This document shows, piece by piece, positions 13,119 to 23,960 of a stretch of 64,000 nt of DNA. A program made the position numbers and the translations under genes. The first letter of the stretch is position 1. Each line of letters opens with the position of its first letter. This stretch comes from Monodelphis domestica. Its lineage: Eukaryota > Chordata > Mammalia > Didelphimorphia > Didelphidae. Location: assembly GCF_027887165.1 (NCBI RefSeq), contig NC_077234.1, forward strand, positions 194,507,959 through 194,571,958, read 5' to 3'. The notes under the pieces were generated by a model. The model was not told the DNA's origin, did no database searches, and was given only the letters and a program-made list of their open reading frames with translations.

Positions 13119-14435
13119 AAATATAACTTTTTCCTTAATGTTGACCTTTGTCCTTAATGGCTAAGTCAAAGGTAAATGTAAAGGACTAACTTGCATTAAC
13201 TCAAAAATTTTTTCACCTGTTTTATCTCCTGTCACTGAATTAATTATCTTTTAAAAAGGGATTCAATCTTTGGATCTTATTTAACGTTATTTAGACCCAA
13301 ACAGATTTGGCATAACTTTTACTTCCCAGCCCACATTCTTCTCCTAATCTTCCTATCCTCAGTCTCTCTTTTTAGTCCTATATCCCAGCCATGGCTGCTA
13401 TCAAAATCCTTTATTCTATTTTGGAGGGCAAGGTGCCCAGGTGGCTCCCTGGGGTCTTCACCTACATTGCTCATTAGCCACCCTTCAGAATGAACAACCA
13501 TACCACCACAATGCTTTTTGCTGCCTCATAGTCCAGGCAGGGCCTGGGGACCCAGATTTCTCTGCCGCTTTCAGGTGTCCCAGATGTCAGCGCTATAATG
13601 GGATGTTGTTAGGCCAGTTTGGCAGTGCCCTTGCAACAATGCAGTATGTGCTTGGCAAAAATCAATGTAACTGAAGGAGCGAGAGCTTCACTAATTGAGC
13701 TATTTAACAGACTGGAAAGCCACCTGGAAAGCACCCAATCATTACACTGTGTCTTAATATGTATAGAGACTTTTTCAATCTTTCCAAGCAAGACGACATT
13801 TATGCCTCACATTTTGTTCTTTGAAAAGATAGTGGGGGAGTCAAGACGGCTGAAGGAGGGAGACATGTCAAAGAATTTAAATCAGGAAACTTATATATAA
13901 AATGTTAGTTTATTATACAGGATTAAAAAATGAACAAAAACTATATTTCCCAAAGGAACAAAAAGATTTCAGATTAATGCGAGTGTATAATAATATTTAT
14001 GTAGCATTCTCTATGCCTGTCCCCTGTGCCATTCCCCTCACTAAACACACATGCACAGAGCCTTCTCTAGCAATGTACATTGCTTTGACCATTTGGAAGT
14101 TGCCATGATATTAGATTTGGACTTATTCCTCTAATCCTCTTCTCAAGAGGAGGGCTTCAGATTAGAGCTATGCAAATATTAGATAGTTTGGTTTGGGAAC
14201 TGTCCACTGACAGAAGAGGATTTGTTGATTGGCATCAGACTAGGTTTTTGCAAGAAAAGGCTGCCAATTTTTATCCCTTTCCTCCTTCAAAACTTGGCTC
14301 AAAAGTTAACATTTTAAGGAAGGCTTCGGCAATTTACCCTACCCAGTCCACTTACTCAATGGCTTTTCATTGGAACTCTTTTTTTAGGAACCTCATAATT
14401 AATTTATTAACTTATTAATAAGAAAATAGAACTTA
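13119..14435. other. Unique sequence, no supported gene
   Basis: Bases 13390-13790 are less AT-rich and carry overlapping frames on both strands (for example 13441-13674 +). None shows a recognisable domain and they overlap each other. This could be a conserved non-coding block, which is inference only. Confidence 0.4.
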
Positions 14436-14439
14436 GAGC

Positions 14440-14575
14440 CACAAAAACTTTAGAGAATATCTTAAACCAACCACCTCATTTTACAGATGATGGTCCATGA
14501 GGGACAAATGATTTGCCCAATGTCACCCACGTCTTTGGTCTCCAAATTATATTCTCTTTCAACTACATCACAGTG
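14440..14575 (-). repeat. MIR-type SINE relic, antisense
   Basis: 'cctcattttacagatgatgg', then 'gatttgcccaatgtcaccca' and 'ctacatcacagtgct' follow the antisense MIR order. Confidence 0.6.
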
Positions 14576-15230
14576 CTAACTTTTACTTATTCACTTATTT
14601 GATGAAATTTCCTGCGTACTTTATTAATGCTGCCAGAGTTTTTACAAGCCTATTTCTATGAATTATATATACATATAACTGAACATTACAGAAAAGGAAA
14701 ATTATTATATTAAAAACAGGAATTACTGGTTATGGATATAAAGTCTGCATATAGCCATATCTCTGACTACGTAGAACAAAAGTTAAAATTCACAACAAAT
14801 TAAAATAAACATAATGAGATGCTTCTTGCAATTATAATGGGTCCAACTTGGCCTGTTGAAGGTGGCTGCCATGTTTTTTAGAGAGAAATAATAAAATAAA
14901 TATTTTTGATTGATTGCCTTTTTAAAAAATTGATTATTGCCTTTTTTATCTTTAGATTGAATCTCTTTATCTTCCTCAAACTGGAAGTATAGTAGCCACT
15001 CAAAGGACAATATCAGGGTTGATTAGTATGAAATCTTCATTCTGCTCCATTTTTTCTAGTCTGGGCAGGTTCATACCTCCAAAGCCTGGTAGCCCTTAGT
15101 TTTTGCCAATAATATTTGAGTCACACTTAATTTAGACACTCATGAACTCAAAGGTTCCACCAGCCTCAACTTACTATAGGAGCAAAGATTACAGGTATCT
15201 TGGACTTCACCATCTGTATTCCTAATTCTT
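14576..15230. other. Unique AT-rich sequence
   Basis: No gene or repeat family recognised. A minus frame at 14783-15010 is short and lysine/phenylalanine-rich, as expected by chance in AT-rich DNA. Confidence 0.45.
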
Positions 15231-15245
15231 TAAGAAGTTAAAACT

Positions 15246-15617
15246 ATGCTGGAGGGGATGTGGCAAAGTGGGGACTTTAATTCATTGCTTGTGTGGAGCT
15301 GTGAATTGATCCAAACATTCTGGAAGACAATTTGGAACTATGCCCAAAGGGCGCTAAAAGACTATCTGCCTTTTGATCCAGCCACAGCATTGCTGAGTTT
15401 GTACCCCAAAGAGATAATAAGGAAAAAGACTTGTACAAGAATATTCATAGCTGCGCTCTTTGTGGTAGCAAAAAATTGGAAAACGAGGGGATGCCCTTCA
15501 ATTGGGGAATGGCTGAACAAATTGTGGTACATGTTGGTGATGGAATACTATTGTGCTCAAAGGAATAAAATAAAGTGGAGGAATTCCATGGAGACTGGAA
15601 TAACCTCCAGGAAGTGA
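15246..15617 (+). pseudogene. LINE-1 ORF2 C-terminal fragment
   Basis: A 123-codon open frame matching the C-terminal end of L1 ORF2p, including the LPFDPA, LYPKEIIRKKTCTRIF and GCPSIGEWL segments shared with L1-b. Complete ORF2p of this family is about 1,260 residues, so roughly nine tenths are missing, including endonuclease and reverse transcriptase. The frame is open only because the element is a short 5'-truncated copy. The ATG at its start is an internal methionine or junction base and not a true start. Confidence 0.9.
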
Positions 15618-16051
15618 TGTAGGGCCAAAGGAGCAGAACTAGGAGAACAATGTACACAGAGACTGATAGATACAGTGTGGTACAATCAAATATAATGGAC
15701 TTCTCCATTGGTGGTAATGCATTGATCCTGAACAACTCAGAGGGTTACAGGAGAAAAAACACTATCCACATCCAGAGAAAAAAACTGTGGGAATAAAAAT
15801 ACTAAAGAAAAACAACTGCTTAATGACATGGGTCGAAGGGGATATGATTGGGGATATAGACTCTAAATGAACATCCTAGTGCAAATACCAACAACATAGA
15901 AATGGGTTCTGATCAAGAACACATGTGATACCCAGTGAAACTGCACTGTCTGCTATGGAATGGGTGGGGGGAGGGGAGGGAGGAATAGGAAATGATTCTT
16001 GTAACCAAGGAATAATGTTTGAAATTGACCAAATTAAAAATATATTTAAAA
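15246..16051 (+). mobile_element. 5'-truncated LINE-1 (3' end) with target-site duplication
   Basis: Sense 3' end of a marsupial L1, carrying the C-terminal part of ORF2 and the 3'UTR. It ends in an A-rich tail around 16036-16053. An 11-bp direct repeat AAGTTAAAACT lies at 15235-15245 and 16052-16062, with an A at the next position on both sides. This marks a classic target-primed insertion. Its sequence closely parallels the 3' end of L1-b, so it is a fairly recent insertion compared with other L1 relics here. Confidence 0.93.
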
Positions 16052-16379
16052 AAGTTAAAACTAACAGAAAATAATAAGTATAAGGAGGAAACAAAAAATA
16101 TCTAGAAAATATTTCAAGCAATTTATTATTTTATCTCCTTACCAAACAAAGAAACACAGTGGGTCATAGATAAGATTTCTTTAGCTTATGAACTTATCTG
16201 CAATACATAGAAGGAAAAAGAAACTTAGGAAACAGAAACACTGGGGTAATTGTATTACTATCTTGTTGAATTTAATGTGCATTTAAAAACAAACTATGTT
16301 GATAGATGTGTATAGTTTTATGTAAAGTCTCCCTTTGTTTATTGTATATTGAAGTATTATTAGGATTTTTGATGAGATT

Positions 16380-17000
16380 AGGTCGAAGAGCTATAGTCCT
16401 GGAGATAGTATGAATAACTCTGAAAGGGAAAAAAAAGCATTTGAAGTTTATTCAGGGTGCCAGGAATCTTTTGAATAGGTTTTAGTAAAGAATCATACAG
16501 GTCAGATCCAGGAACAGAAAAGATTAAATGGGCAATGGTGGTAAGGATGCTTTACAATAAAGAGAGGGCCACATTTGGGGAGAATCTTACAATAGTGTAG
16601 ACAGATAGTTATGATGGGCTGTCCTAAATGGTTGAAATAGAAATAGAAAGGAGAGAAATCACAAAAACGATTTTAAAAGGCTTGGTACTGATTGCATATG
16701 ACAGCTGAGGGAGAGGGAAAAGTAAAAGGTAATACAAATTTGGAGACAGAAGACTGGGAGAATGGTGGAGCTACTGACAAATATTGATCAAAAGGAGCGA
16801 CTTTTGGGGGAAAGATCATCGAATGCTTTCAGTGTAAGGGATTGCGATGTAAGACATTGAGATAGAGATGTAATATAGTCTGAGAAATTCAGGACTGAAT
16901 TATAGGAGAATAGACAAGGCTGGACATCATCATCTCTAAAGAAGTGGTATATGAACTCATGGGAATAAATAAGATTGCAGAGGGATGGCAAGAGAAGTTC
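16380..17000 (+). repeat. Ancient degenerate interspersed repeat
   Basis: Purine-rich sequence with blocks such as 'agactgggagaatggtggagctactgaca' and 'catgggaataaataagattgcagaggga'. By eye it resembles part of the element at 58740-59540 ('aggaagaatggttgtgccctccacagtga'). It is probably an old mammal-wide repeat. I cannot name the family with confidence. Confidence 0.4.
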
Positions 17001-17009
17001 AGGGATTGT

Positions 17010-17180
17010 AGCATCATAGATTAGGAACTGAAAGATGCACTAAAGGTCATTGAGCTTAAATTGCTCATTTTACAAATGTGGAACTAATGCTTTTGGGAAT
17101 TAAATGATTCGTCTACAGTCAGGTATGTAATAAAGTGGCAGATCCCAGTGCCACTGTACCATTCTACTTTCTGACATCAT
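17010..17180 (-). repeat. MIR-type SINE relic, antisense
   Basis: Contains 'catagattaggaactgaaagatgcac', 'aaggtcattgagc', 'ctcattttacaaatgtggaact', then 'gtaataaagtggcagatccca'. This is the antisense MIR or MIR3 order. Confidence 0.6.
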
Positions 17181-17689
17181 CAATCTCATTTGCTCCTAAA
17201 TTTTTAACTCTTGCAAAATAATGCCAACTTGGAAAAAATATGTTCTCAGAAACGAGCAGACAAATACAGAAGGAAACATACTTCCCTATCTAAATAATGC
17301 CCCTTACTCTGCATACTGCATTTCCATTTAAAAATCCAGCCAAGGGCTTAGGAAGGGGTTGTGCTAGTAAAACTGGCTTAGACCTCAGCTGTCAGAACTA
17401 CTGCCAGATATTGCTGTCAAATGCGGGTACCACCTTTTTCCCTTTTCTGCTTAGAACTCTGAAATGTGCTTTGGCTTTTAAAAAGGAAATGTTTGCAAGT
17501 TGTATCTGTATATACATAGAGAATAAACTGAAGGAGGGATCAGGGTGGAAACATACTGAAACACATTAGTTACTGTATTCCTATAATATATGGAATCTAG
17601 AGAGAATTCATAGTAGGAAAATCATCCATCTTCTGTATGTCAAAACTTCACTGGGCCTTAATAAATGGTCTTTAAATCAAATGAGATAG

Positions 17690-17755
17690 TATATGTAAAT
17701 AAAGCATTTAGCACAGTTCCTGGCACATAGTAGGCATTCAATAAATTCTTGTTTC
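17690..17755 (+). repeat. MIR/L2-type 3' end
   Basis: 'gcacagttcctggcacatag' followed by 'taggcattcaataaat' is the shared 3' terminus of MIR and L2 relics. Confidence 0.65.
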
Positions 17756-17908
17756 AGTTCATTTTCTCTTCATGAGTTGATGTGACAAAAGATAAAAATG
17801 AATCCATCTCTTAGTGGCCATCATTTTGTTGCTAAGTCCTTCCAGAGTTAGCTAGCTAGTCCTAAATTAAGAGATGTACTAAATTGACTAAATAAAAATT
17901 TAAAAAAA

Positions 17909-18083
17909 ATTCTTCAAGAGCTTGTGACCTATTTCCATTGTTTTTGGAAGGTTTGGATGCATTTATTTGAAGGTTCTCTTCTGCTATTTCCTCCATAGTC
18001 TGGATTTTTTCTCCATAAACTTTATCCAGGGTCAATGCCTTCTTCTTGCTTTTCTTGGTGTTGGGAATTTGATGTTTTGCCAT
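17909..18083 (-). pseudogene. LINE-1 ORF1 N-terminal fragment (L1-d)
   Basis: Frame reading MAKHQIPNTKKSKKKALTLD from about 18083 downward and continuing with KVYGEKIQTMEEIAEEN to about 17909. It is the basic N-terminal region that precedes the coiled coil of marsupial L1 ORF1p, the RNA-binding chaperone. The coiled coil, RRM and C-terminal domains are missing because the element is broken here. Confidence 0.75.
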
Positions 18084-18607
18084 CACTATGCTGGTTTTCC
18101 CTTCCCTTCCCAGTCAGAAGTCTGAGTGAGGAGTGCAGGTTCTTTGTGTATGGAGCTAAGGAGAGTGGCTTTTGCCTGAGGCCAACTTTTGAGACTCTTG
18201 GGCTTCTACTGTTTGCAGCCCTACTCTGCTCTATCTCCTCTTCTGCTTGTTGGGGTCTCAAGTCTAGCTGCTCTCAGAGGGAGGCCTTTGGTGGTCTTAG
18301 TCAGCTGCCAAGGACCTAGATGTGCCCCTGGCTTACTCACTGATTCTAGTGCACACTGGCTTGGAATCTAGTGCACTAGCTCCATAGCAGGGGAGGGTAG
18401 ATCAGCTCACATTTTGGTGGAAGCTACTTCACTCCCTTATCTTATGGAAATCCCTAATCCCATGTACCTTCACTGCTGCTGCACCCTACTGTGGAGTCCT
18501 TTCATTCATATGAATTCATTTTTTTTGTCCTTTGGAGGTAGTTTATATCAACAGGCGTTGAGGAGAGGTAGATTCCTGCATCTAAGCTGAAGCCATGTTT
18601 ATCTGGA
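17909..18607 (-). mobile_element. LINE-1 5'-end fragment (L1-d), 3'-truncated
   Basis: Minus-strand 5'UTR and ORF1 N-terminus only. The 5' edge (18590-18607, 'gaagccatgtttatctgg' region) matches the 5' edges of L1-a (about 37.79 kb) and L1-c (55.43 kb). The 5'UTR shares many blocks with L1-a, such as 'tttggtggtcttagtcagctg' and 'cccttccc agtcagaag'. The fragment stops inside ORF1 near 17909, where similarity to L1-a ends at 'attcttcaagagc'. It has no poly(A) tail and no visible target duplication. Confidence 0.85.
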
Positions 18608-18734
18608 AGAACCCCAAATCATTTATTTTAATCAATGTGTAATAGTCACTATGACCTTTGAACTTATATTGAATCTGAGTGTACATTCAAATAAAGTCAA
18701 GACACCTTAAGTCTCTAATATTGAAGACAAATAA

Positions 18735-18880
18735 GACTGACTTTGAATGTTGAATTAGATAATATTTTTGTGACTTTGGGTAAGTCCCTTAAATCTTCTA
18801 TTTCTCAGTTTACTTATTTGTTAAAAAATACATATCCTTTAAGATACCATACATTTCTAAATCAATGATTCTGTGATTAT
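18735..18880 (+). repeat. MIR-type SINE relic
   Basis: 'gtgactttgggtaagtccctt' followed by 'ctatttctcagtttacttatttgt' is the sense MIR core. Confidence 0.65.
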
Positions 18881-19149
18881 TTAAGGAAAAAAGATTCAAT
18901 TTCACCTTTTAAAATGTCATGATAGTAACAGAAAAGTACTAAAAACTATTTTGGATGCAAAAATGTGCCTCAGTTTTGTGCACATGGGGAAAACATATAG
19001 CATATTCCTCAATCGTGCCTAGGAGTTGCTATATAAACAAAAATATCAGGGAATACTGCCTCAAATTTTTATATAATTCTTTCTGGATTTCAGCAGCCAG
19101 GACAGTAATATATAATAATTTCTAGTAAGATAGGGTGAAGCATACCCCC

Positions 19150-19320
19150 AAATCATAGAAAACAATCATGTTATCATAGTTTTGGATTTGAAAGGGATTT
19201 TAGCAGTCATCTAGTCCAACTTTCTCATTTTACAGAGCAGAAAAGTAAAGCTCAGAAATATGGTGATTTGTCTAGTGCTAAACATTTATGAAGTAGCAAT
19301 GGTCTCAGTCAAAATATTGT
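19150..19320 (-). repeat. MIR-type SINE relic, antisense
   Basis: 'ggatttgaaagggatttta', 'gtcatctagtccaactttct' and 'cattttacagagcag' in antisense MIR order. Confidence 0.6.
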
Positions 19321-19864
19321 TTGATGTCTAAGATTTAAGGGTAGCTAAAATGGGAAGGAAGGTATATATATAATACATAAAATTCAAGTCAATGAAATCC
19401 AGATAATTGCAATGGGCCCATCTTCCTGAGAAATAAATAGATAAATTAATGAAAATATCTTTAAACCTTTCCCACAGAATGGTGGGTATAACTATTACCC
19501 TCGAAACCATTTTACTATACCTATAGTTTCACAGATTTAAAAAATAAATCACATATTTCTGGGAGGACTAGTGGGAAATATATGTGATATAAAAGCAAAA
19601 TATCTTAAGGTATATTTATTTAAGAAATTAAAAGTAAGAAAAAAATTAAATCACATCTGTAAAAATACTAGCAAAAGAACTATTATAAATCACATAACCT
19701 AAAATTCTTTAGATATATATCATTGAAATTGAGTTTCATGGTTTTGATCATTAATTTAATCATTCAGAAGTTATAAGGTAATTGTTAATTTTCAATTGTT
19801 ATATTAATGAATAAGAAAAATTTTGGAAGATAATCATAGGTTCTTTAAAGTTAGACTTCAGCTA
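19321..19864. other. Unique AT-rich sequence
   Basis: No gene or repeat family recognised. Confidence 0.45.
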
Positions 19865-19869
19865 TACCC

Positions 19870-20400
19870 CCATTGGATCTGCATGCCCAAGAGATTGAGG
19901 ATAGGGGAAAAGGACCTATTTGTACAGATATATTTTTATTAACTCTCTTGTGGCAAAGAATTGGAAACCAAAGGCATGTTTATCAGTTGGGGAATGGTTG
20001 AAATATTATTGTTCCATAAGAAATGATGAACAAGACAACCATAGGGGGAAAAAACCAATATAAAACAAAAAACCTAGAAATACCTTCATGAAGTGATGCA
20101 AAGTAAAATGAGTAGAAACCAGAATGTCATATATGGGAATAGCACTAATGTACAGTGACTTATGTAAATGAATTATTATCTAAAGTTCAAGGAAATAAGA
20201 TAACCCCAAGCATATCATGACAAAAAAAGCTATCCACTACTATAGAAGAAACTGATAAAGAGTTTGAAAGTAGATTGAAGCATATCATTTTCTCCTTTAT
20301 TTCCTTCATAAGGGTTTCTCTTATTTAAGTGATGTTTTCTTTCACATGACAAGCATCAAAATATGTATTAGGTTTTAATCTATTTTTTGAGTAAATCTGT
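19870..20400 (+). mobile_element. Old LINE-1 3' end
   Basis: A diverged sense L1 3' end with 'aggggaaaaggacctatttgtaca', 'ttgtggcaaagaattggaaa', 'cagttggggaatggttga', 'agaaatgatgaacaagacaac' and the 3'UTR motif 'gattgaagcatatcattttc'. It is much more diverged than the 15.25-kb element and resembles the old L1 at 43.66-45.86 kb. Coding capacity is lost. Confidence 0.75.
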
Positions 20401-20918
20401 CTCATCACACACACACACCCTTTCTCCTGTTACAGCAAGTTATCTGTTACCCCTCCCTTATTCTACTGCAGTAAAAGGATTCTTAGAGAGCACTAAAAAG
20501 TTCTAACATAAGTAGGATTATACTAAATTTAAACACACTTTAAGATAGGATAGGATAGTTTTTCACCACTATAGTGACATGTACATAAATAAAGCTTCTA
20601 TGCAGAAAAGTTATTGAGAACCTTACACTTGAGGTAACTATTCTAGCAATTGCTAGGTTATGTGAACATGCAAGTAACCTGTTTCCAAAATATGATAATG
20701 ATTGACATTGGATTATTATTGATTATGGGTGGAACTTTTTGTCCTTTAAGAAGAAAATAACCACATCTATTATACTTTGCCTTTATTGATATTTGATGCT
20801 TAGGCTGTACATGTATATTTCTAAATAAGATCTTTTCCCTTGAATTTCTGAGGTTCTGATTGGCCTACAAAAAATGTCACAAGTATTATTTAGCTAATTA
20901 CTAGGGATATATAATCTA
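20401..20918. other. Unique AT-rich sequence
   Basis: Only a short CA run (20405-20418) and plain AT-rich sequence are seen. Confidence 0.45.
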
Positions 20919-21041
20919 AATTTTTAAGTTGAAGGTTGGGACCTTTGGGACATGTCCTTGCCATGACTCCAACCCCAACAACAAGCCGCATGATGCACCC
21001 CAGCAGGAAGGCAATGAAGGGAATGCAGATACAACAGCTCA

Positions 21042-21045
21042 GGAT
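21042..21045 (+). repeat. Target-site duplication GGAT, left copy
   Basis: GGAT immediately precedes the TG of the nested LTR, and the same four bases follow its terminal CA at 21707-21710. A 4-bp duplication is typical of gammaretrovirus-like integrases. Confidence 0.85.
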
Positions 21046-21706
21046 TGTAATATTTATTGGGAAAGATTGGGGAATTGGACAAACAGGGGATAAGGAAGGT
21101 TTGTAGCAGGGAATGGAGGAGGTTAAGGGAGAGAGGGAATATTGCTGCTGGTGAGGCAAAGGTGAGAGATGCCCCCTGCCAAGAGGAAGCAGCAGGGGTC
21201 TGATAAGGACTGTTTGTTGTTGAATGACTGAGCTGATGTTCAGCTCCCTCTATGCCCAGAAAAGATAGTCCACTTCTCTGACTGTGAATTTCTAATAAGA
21301 GAAATTTTATTAACCAATTGGATTGGAGAGATATCAGGGAAAAAGGGAAGAGGGAGGTCCCTAAATAAGGTTGGAGTCTCTCCCAGCATTGGAGCTGAAG
21401 CCAGGCCTCACAGGCTGGTGGAGGGCTTCTCCCACTCCCATCTTCTGTTCTAGTTTTGTCAATGTCAGAATCTTAGCAGTTGACAGAAAGCAACAAGAAC
21501 TGTTCTGAATTTCAGAGCTGATTGGACCTGTCTTTGGGGTGACCTGAGTAGAGGCACTCCTAATCCAGACTGGGAAGCCAATGCTCCTCCCACCTTCCAC
21601 AGGAAGGAAGGAAGCCTGGCAGAAAGGAAGTACTAGTCACAAGACCCAACTGCCACTCCCAGTTGCCCCTTACCCCACCAACTGTCAGCCTTGTTTCCTT
21701 TCCACA
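21046..21706 (-). mobile_element. ERV1-type solo LTR inserted in env (LTR-A)
   Basis: 661-bp LTR in reverse orientation. On the minus strand it starts TGTGGAAAGG and ends ATAAATATTACA, so both edges are TG...CA. It is colinear with the LTR at 40406-41045, sharing blocks such as 'gatgccccctgcc', 'agcaggggtc' and 'gaaaagatagtccactt'. No internal retroviral sequence is attached at either side, so it is a solo LTR left by recombination between the two LTRs of a provirus. A perfect GGAT duplication flanks it. Confidence 0.92.
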
Positions 21707-22201
21707 GGATGCTCTATCAACTTGGGAACAAATCAAGACACTTGTAGCCCAAGCATAAGCAAGGATATTCACCTCCTGATTGTACTGCTGCCTTCAACTT
21801 TACACCAATAATTCTGACTTTCTCAGTGGTACTACAGATGTGTATATTATCCATCATGACTTTTAGAATTTCTTGCTTAGAATGCATTTTAAACAATTGT
21901 CTTAACCCCTCCATTCCTGCTACCACTGTATTTGTTGTTGAACAACCATCCTTTATTATGCTTCCTGTTAATATGACTACTGACTGGTATAATCCAGACA
22001 TTTATGTCCCAAAATTTAAGCCACTTTAAGTGTTCCATTGCTTCTCCTATTTTGAATTTTATTGCACTCATCTTTGTCATTACATCCCTAACAACTTCCA
22101 CTGCAGCCATTGCTTAAGGAGTCCACATTACACAACAATCATCATCTATACCTAGGTTTTACCCTATATCAAGGTCAAGATGAATTAAAGTCACTTCATT
22201 T

Positions 22202-22224
22202 AAAAAAAAAAGAAAAGGGGGAGA
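22202..22224 (+). promoter_or_regulatory. Retroviral polypurine tract
   Basis: A run of A with 'aaaagaaaagggggaga' directly abuts the TG start of the following LTR. This is the position and composition expected of the plus-strand primer of reverse transcription. Confidence 0.8.
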
Positions 22225-23124
22225 TGTGGAGAGCCATCATACTCACACTGTCTGACATGGTTGCCTGTGGGTGCCAGAATTGCAAGGCAACTTTCTGGAA
22301 AGATGAGGCACCCACTCAGCCCCATTCTATGTGACTTCTCCTCACTAATGAAATTGTTATGATGAGAGCAAATACTTATAGGGTTAACAGACATATGTCC
22401 CACTTTAATCCACCCAGATTATTACCCCAAATAGATTACATTCACAGAATTAAAACCCAAAGATCATTACCCAATACCCTTCCCTTTTCCCTCTTAACAG
22501 AGCTTCACTTATATGCTCCATACCCACTGCAAGCCAAACACAGAGGTACATCAATCATTCCTCTGAAGCACAAGCTACAGACACACTTCACTGTTTTGTT
22601 CTGTTTACGATAACTGGACAATATCACTAAGTGCCTGAGTGAAACATAAAGAAAAATGCAACTTAGAAATCAGAGAGATACCTGATTCTGGGTTATATTG
22701 AATTTTCCCTTTAACCCTATACCTAGTTGCTAAATGTTTTGTTACCTGTCTCCTAAGTAATTCTGATTGATTATGAAAGCTGATTTTCTTAGCTGGTCAT
22801 CCCACAGGTCAGGGGGAACTAATCTCCTGATTAACTTGTCTATGTCATTTATCTCTATCACATATTTTCTCTGTTGTCACAACATGGTAAATGATCACAG
22901 AATGCTGATTAAACAATTTGTTAATATGTGACATATCTAATCTGTAGAAGATCATGCATGTTGAAAAATGATTGTGTGCCAGAAAAGCATGTACTCACTG
23001 AACTACATAATAAACATGAACCCTGAGCCAGATGGAACAGGTAGGTGATGCCTGAGCACAAAGGTCTGAGCACTGAGTTGTCTCCCATCTCATCCTTATT
23101 CATCTAAACCACAATACCTAGACA
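22225..23124 (+). mobile_element. Class II ERV 3' LTR
   Basis: Begins TGTGGAGAGCC right after the polypurine tract. AATAAA at 23009-23014 may be a polyadenylation signal. The sequence ends in CA near 23123-23124, although the exact edge is uncertain (23113 is an alternative). No matching 5' LTR is present in the window, so the 5' part of the provirus is missing. Confidence 0.7.
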
Positions 23125-23179
23125 GAAAAACAACCCTTGGCTTCAAGAGACTGCTTGTCAGGCTTTTGAAACTCTATCA

Positions 23180-23575
23180 CTCCTTTTTCCCTACTCGATG
23201 ATCCCATGACCCTGACCTCACACATCCTCTCTCTAGACACTACACATTTTCATTGACTTTTCCCCAAATCTTTAATATTCTCATTCCTCAACTCTACCCA
23301 TGGCTCCCTAGCTCCCTTTAACCACAGATAAAATCTTGTCTTCTATGGTGTTTCCCAATCCCCTTTAATTCTAGTGAGTTCCCTCCATTGATTGCTTTAG
23401 ATTTATCTTATTTTAGGCTTGTTTGTACATAGTTGTTGGTGTGATGTCACCACCTTCCCCATTAGATTTTGAGCTTCTTGAGAGTAAGGGCTATTTTACT
23501 TTATTGTATCCCATACAATTACAATACACAGTGCCTGACACATAATAAGCACTTAATAAGTATTTATTTACTTAC
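23180..23575 (+). repeat. L2-type LINE 3' end
   Basis: Contains 'ctagtgagttccctccattg', 'ggcttgtttgtacatagttg', 'cattagattttgagcttcttgag' and the terminus 'cagtgcctgacacataataa' plus 'gcacttaataagt'. This is the order of mammalian L2 3' ends. Confidence 0.75.
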
Positions 23576-23790
23576 TAAAATATTAAATTTATATGATTTA
23601 ATGTTTATAAGGACAGTTATATATGCACATATATTTATAAATATATCATAAACTATATAGTTATATTATGATATAGTCATGTTATATATTTATATATCAT
23701 ATTTACATTATTATTGTATATTATACATTTATATTTTAACTTATAATATGTATAAATATATCTATATTATAGATAATAATTTAATTTGAA
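23576..23790. repeat. AT-rich low-complexity tract
   Basis: Almost pure A/T with repeated TATAT and ATTATA motifs. Confidence 0.8.
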
Positions 23791-23809
23791 ATTCACAGGA
23801 AACATATGA

Positions 23810-23960
23810 GTTACAGTGTGTGGCATTGAAGGTGCTATTACTAGCCTTGACTTATGGATTCTGAGGCTAAGAGAGAAATTGTGACTTGTCAGGGGTCATC
23901 CAGCTAATAAATAAAGGTAAAATTCAAACAAACCTTTTTGACTTCAAGTTCTGGGCTCTT
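23810..23960 (-). repeat. MIR-type SINE relic, antisense
   Basis: 'gattctgaggctaagagaga', 'gtgacttgtcaggggtcatcc' and 'cttcaagttctgggctcttt' follow the antisense MIR order. Confidence 0.6.

Larger units (their letters stand above)
20919..22201 (+). pseudogene. env: Class II (betaretrovirus-like) ERV env relic, interrupted
   Basis: Broken env of an old endogenous retrovirus, sense strand. An open frame from 20919 runs up to a nested LTR at 21046 and resumes in the same frame after 21710, ending at TAA 21756-21758. By pattern this segment resembles the signal-peptide/Rec-type N-terminal region of class II env, at low certainty. A second frame at 21826-22029 resembles the cysteine-containing C-terminal end of the surface subunit. 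A hydrophobic run at 22052-22114 in a shifted frame has the look of the TM fusion-peptide region. Most of the surface subunit and the TM ectodomain are missing. Stops, a frameshift and deletions make it non-functional. Assignment rests on layout plus the adjacent polypurine tract and LTR. Confidence 0.6.

Noticed and set aside
13825..13870. 'ggggagtcaagacggct' resembling an L1 5' start in sense
   Set aside because: Only about 40 bases of weak resemblance with no L1 sequence after it.
13441..13900. Overlapping frames on both strands in a less AT-rich block
   Set aside because: Mutually overlapping, short and unrecognised. They reflect the lower stop-codon density of the block.
20890..21159. 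89-codon minus frame with a membrane-like hydrophobic stretch
   Set aside because: It crosses the edge of LTR-A into the antisense of the env relic, so it is a chimeric artefact of the insertion.
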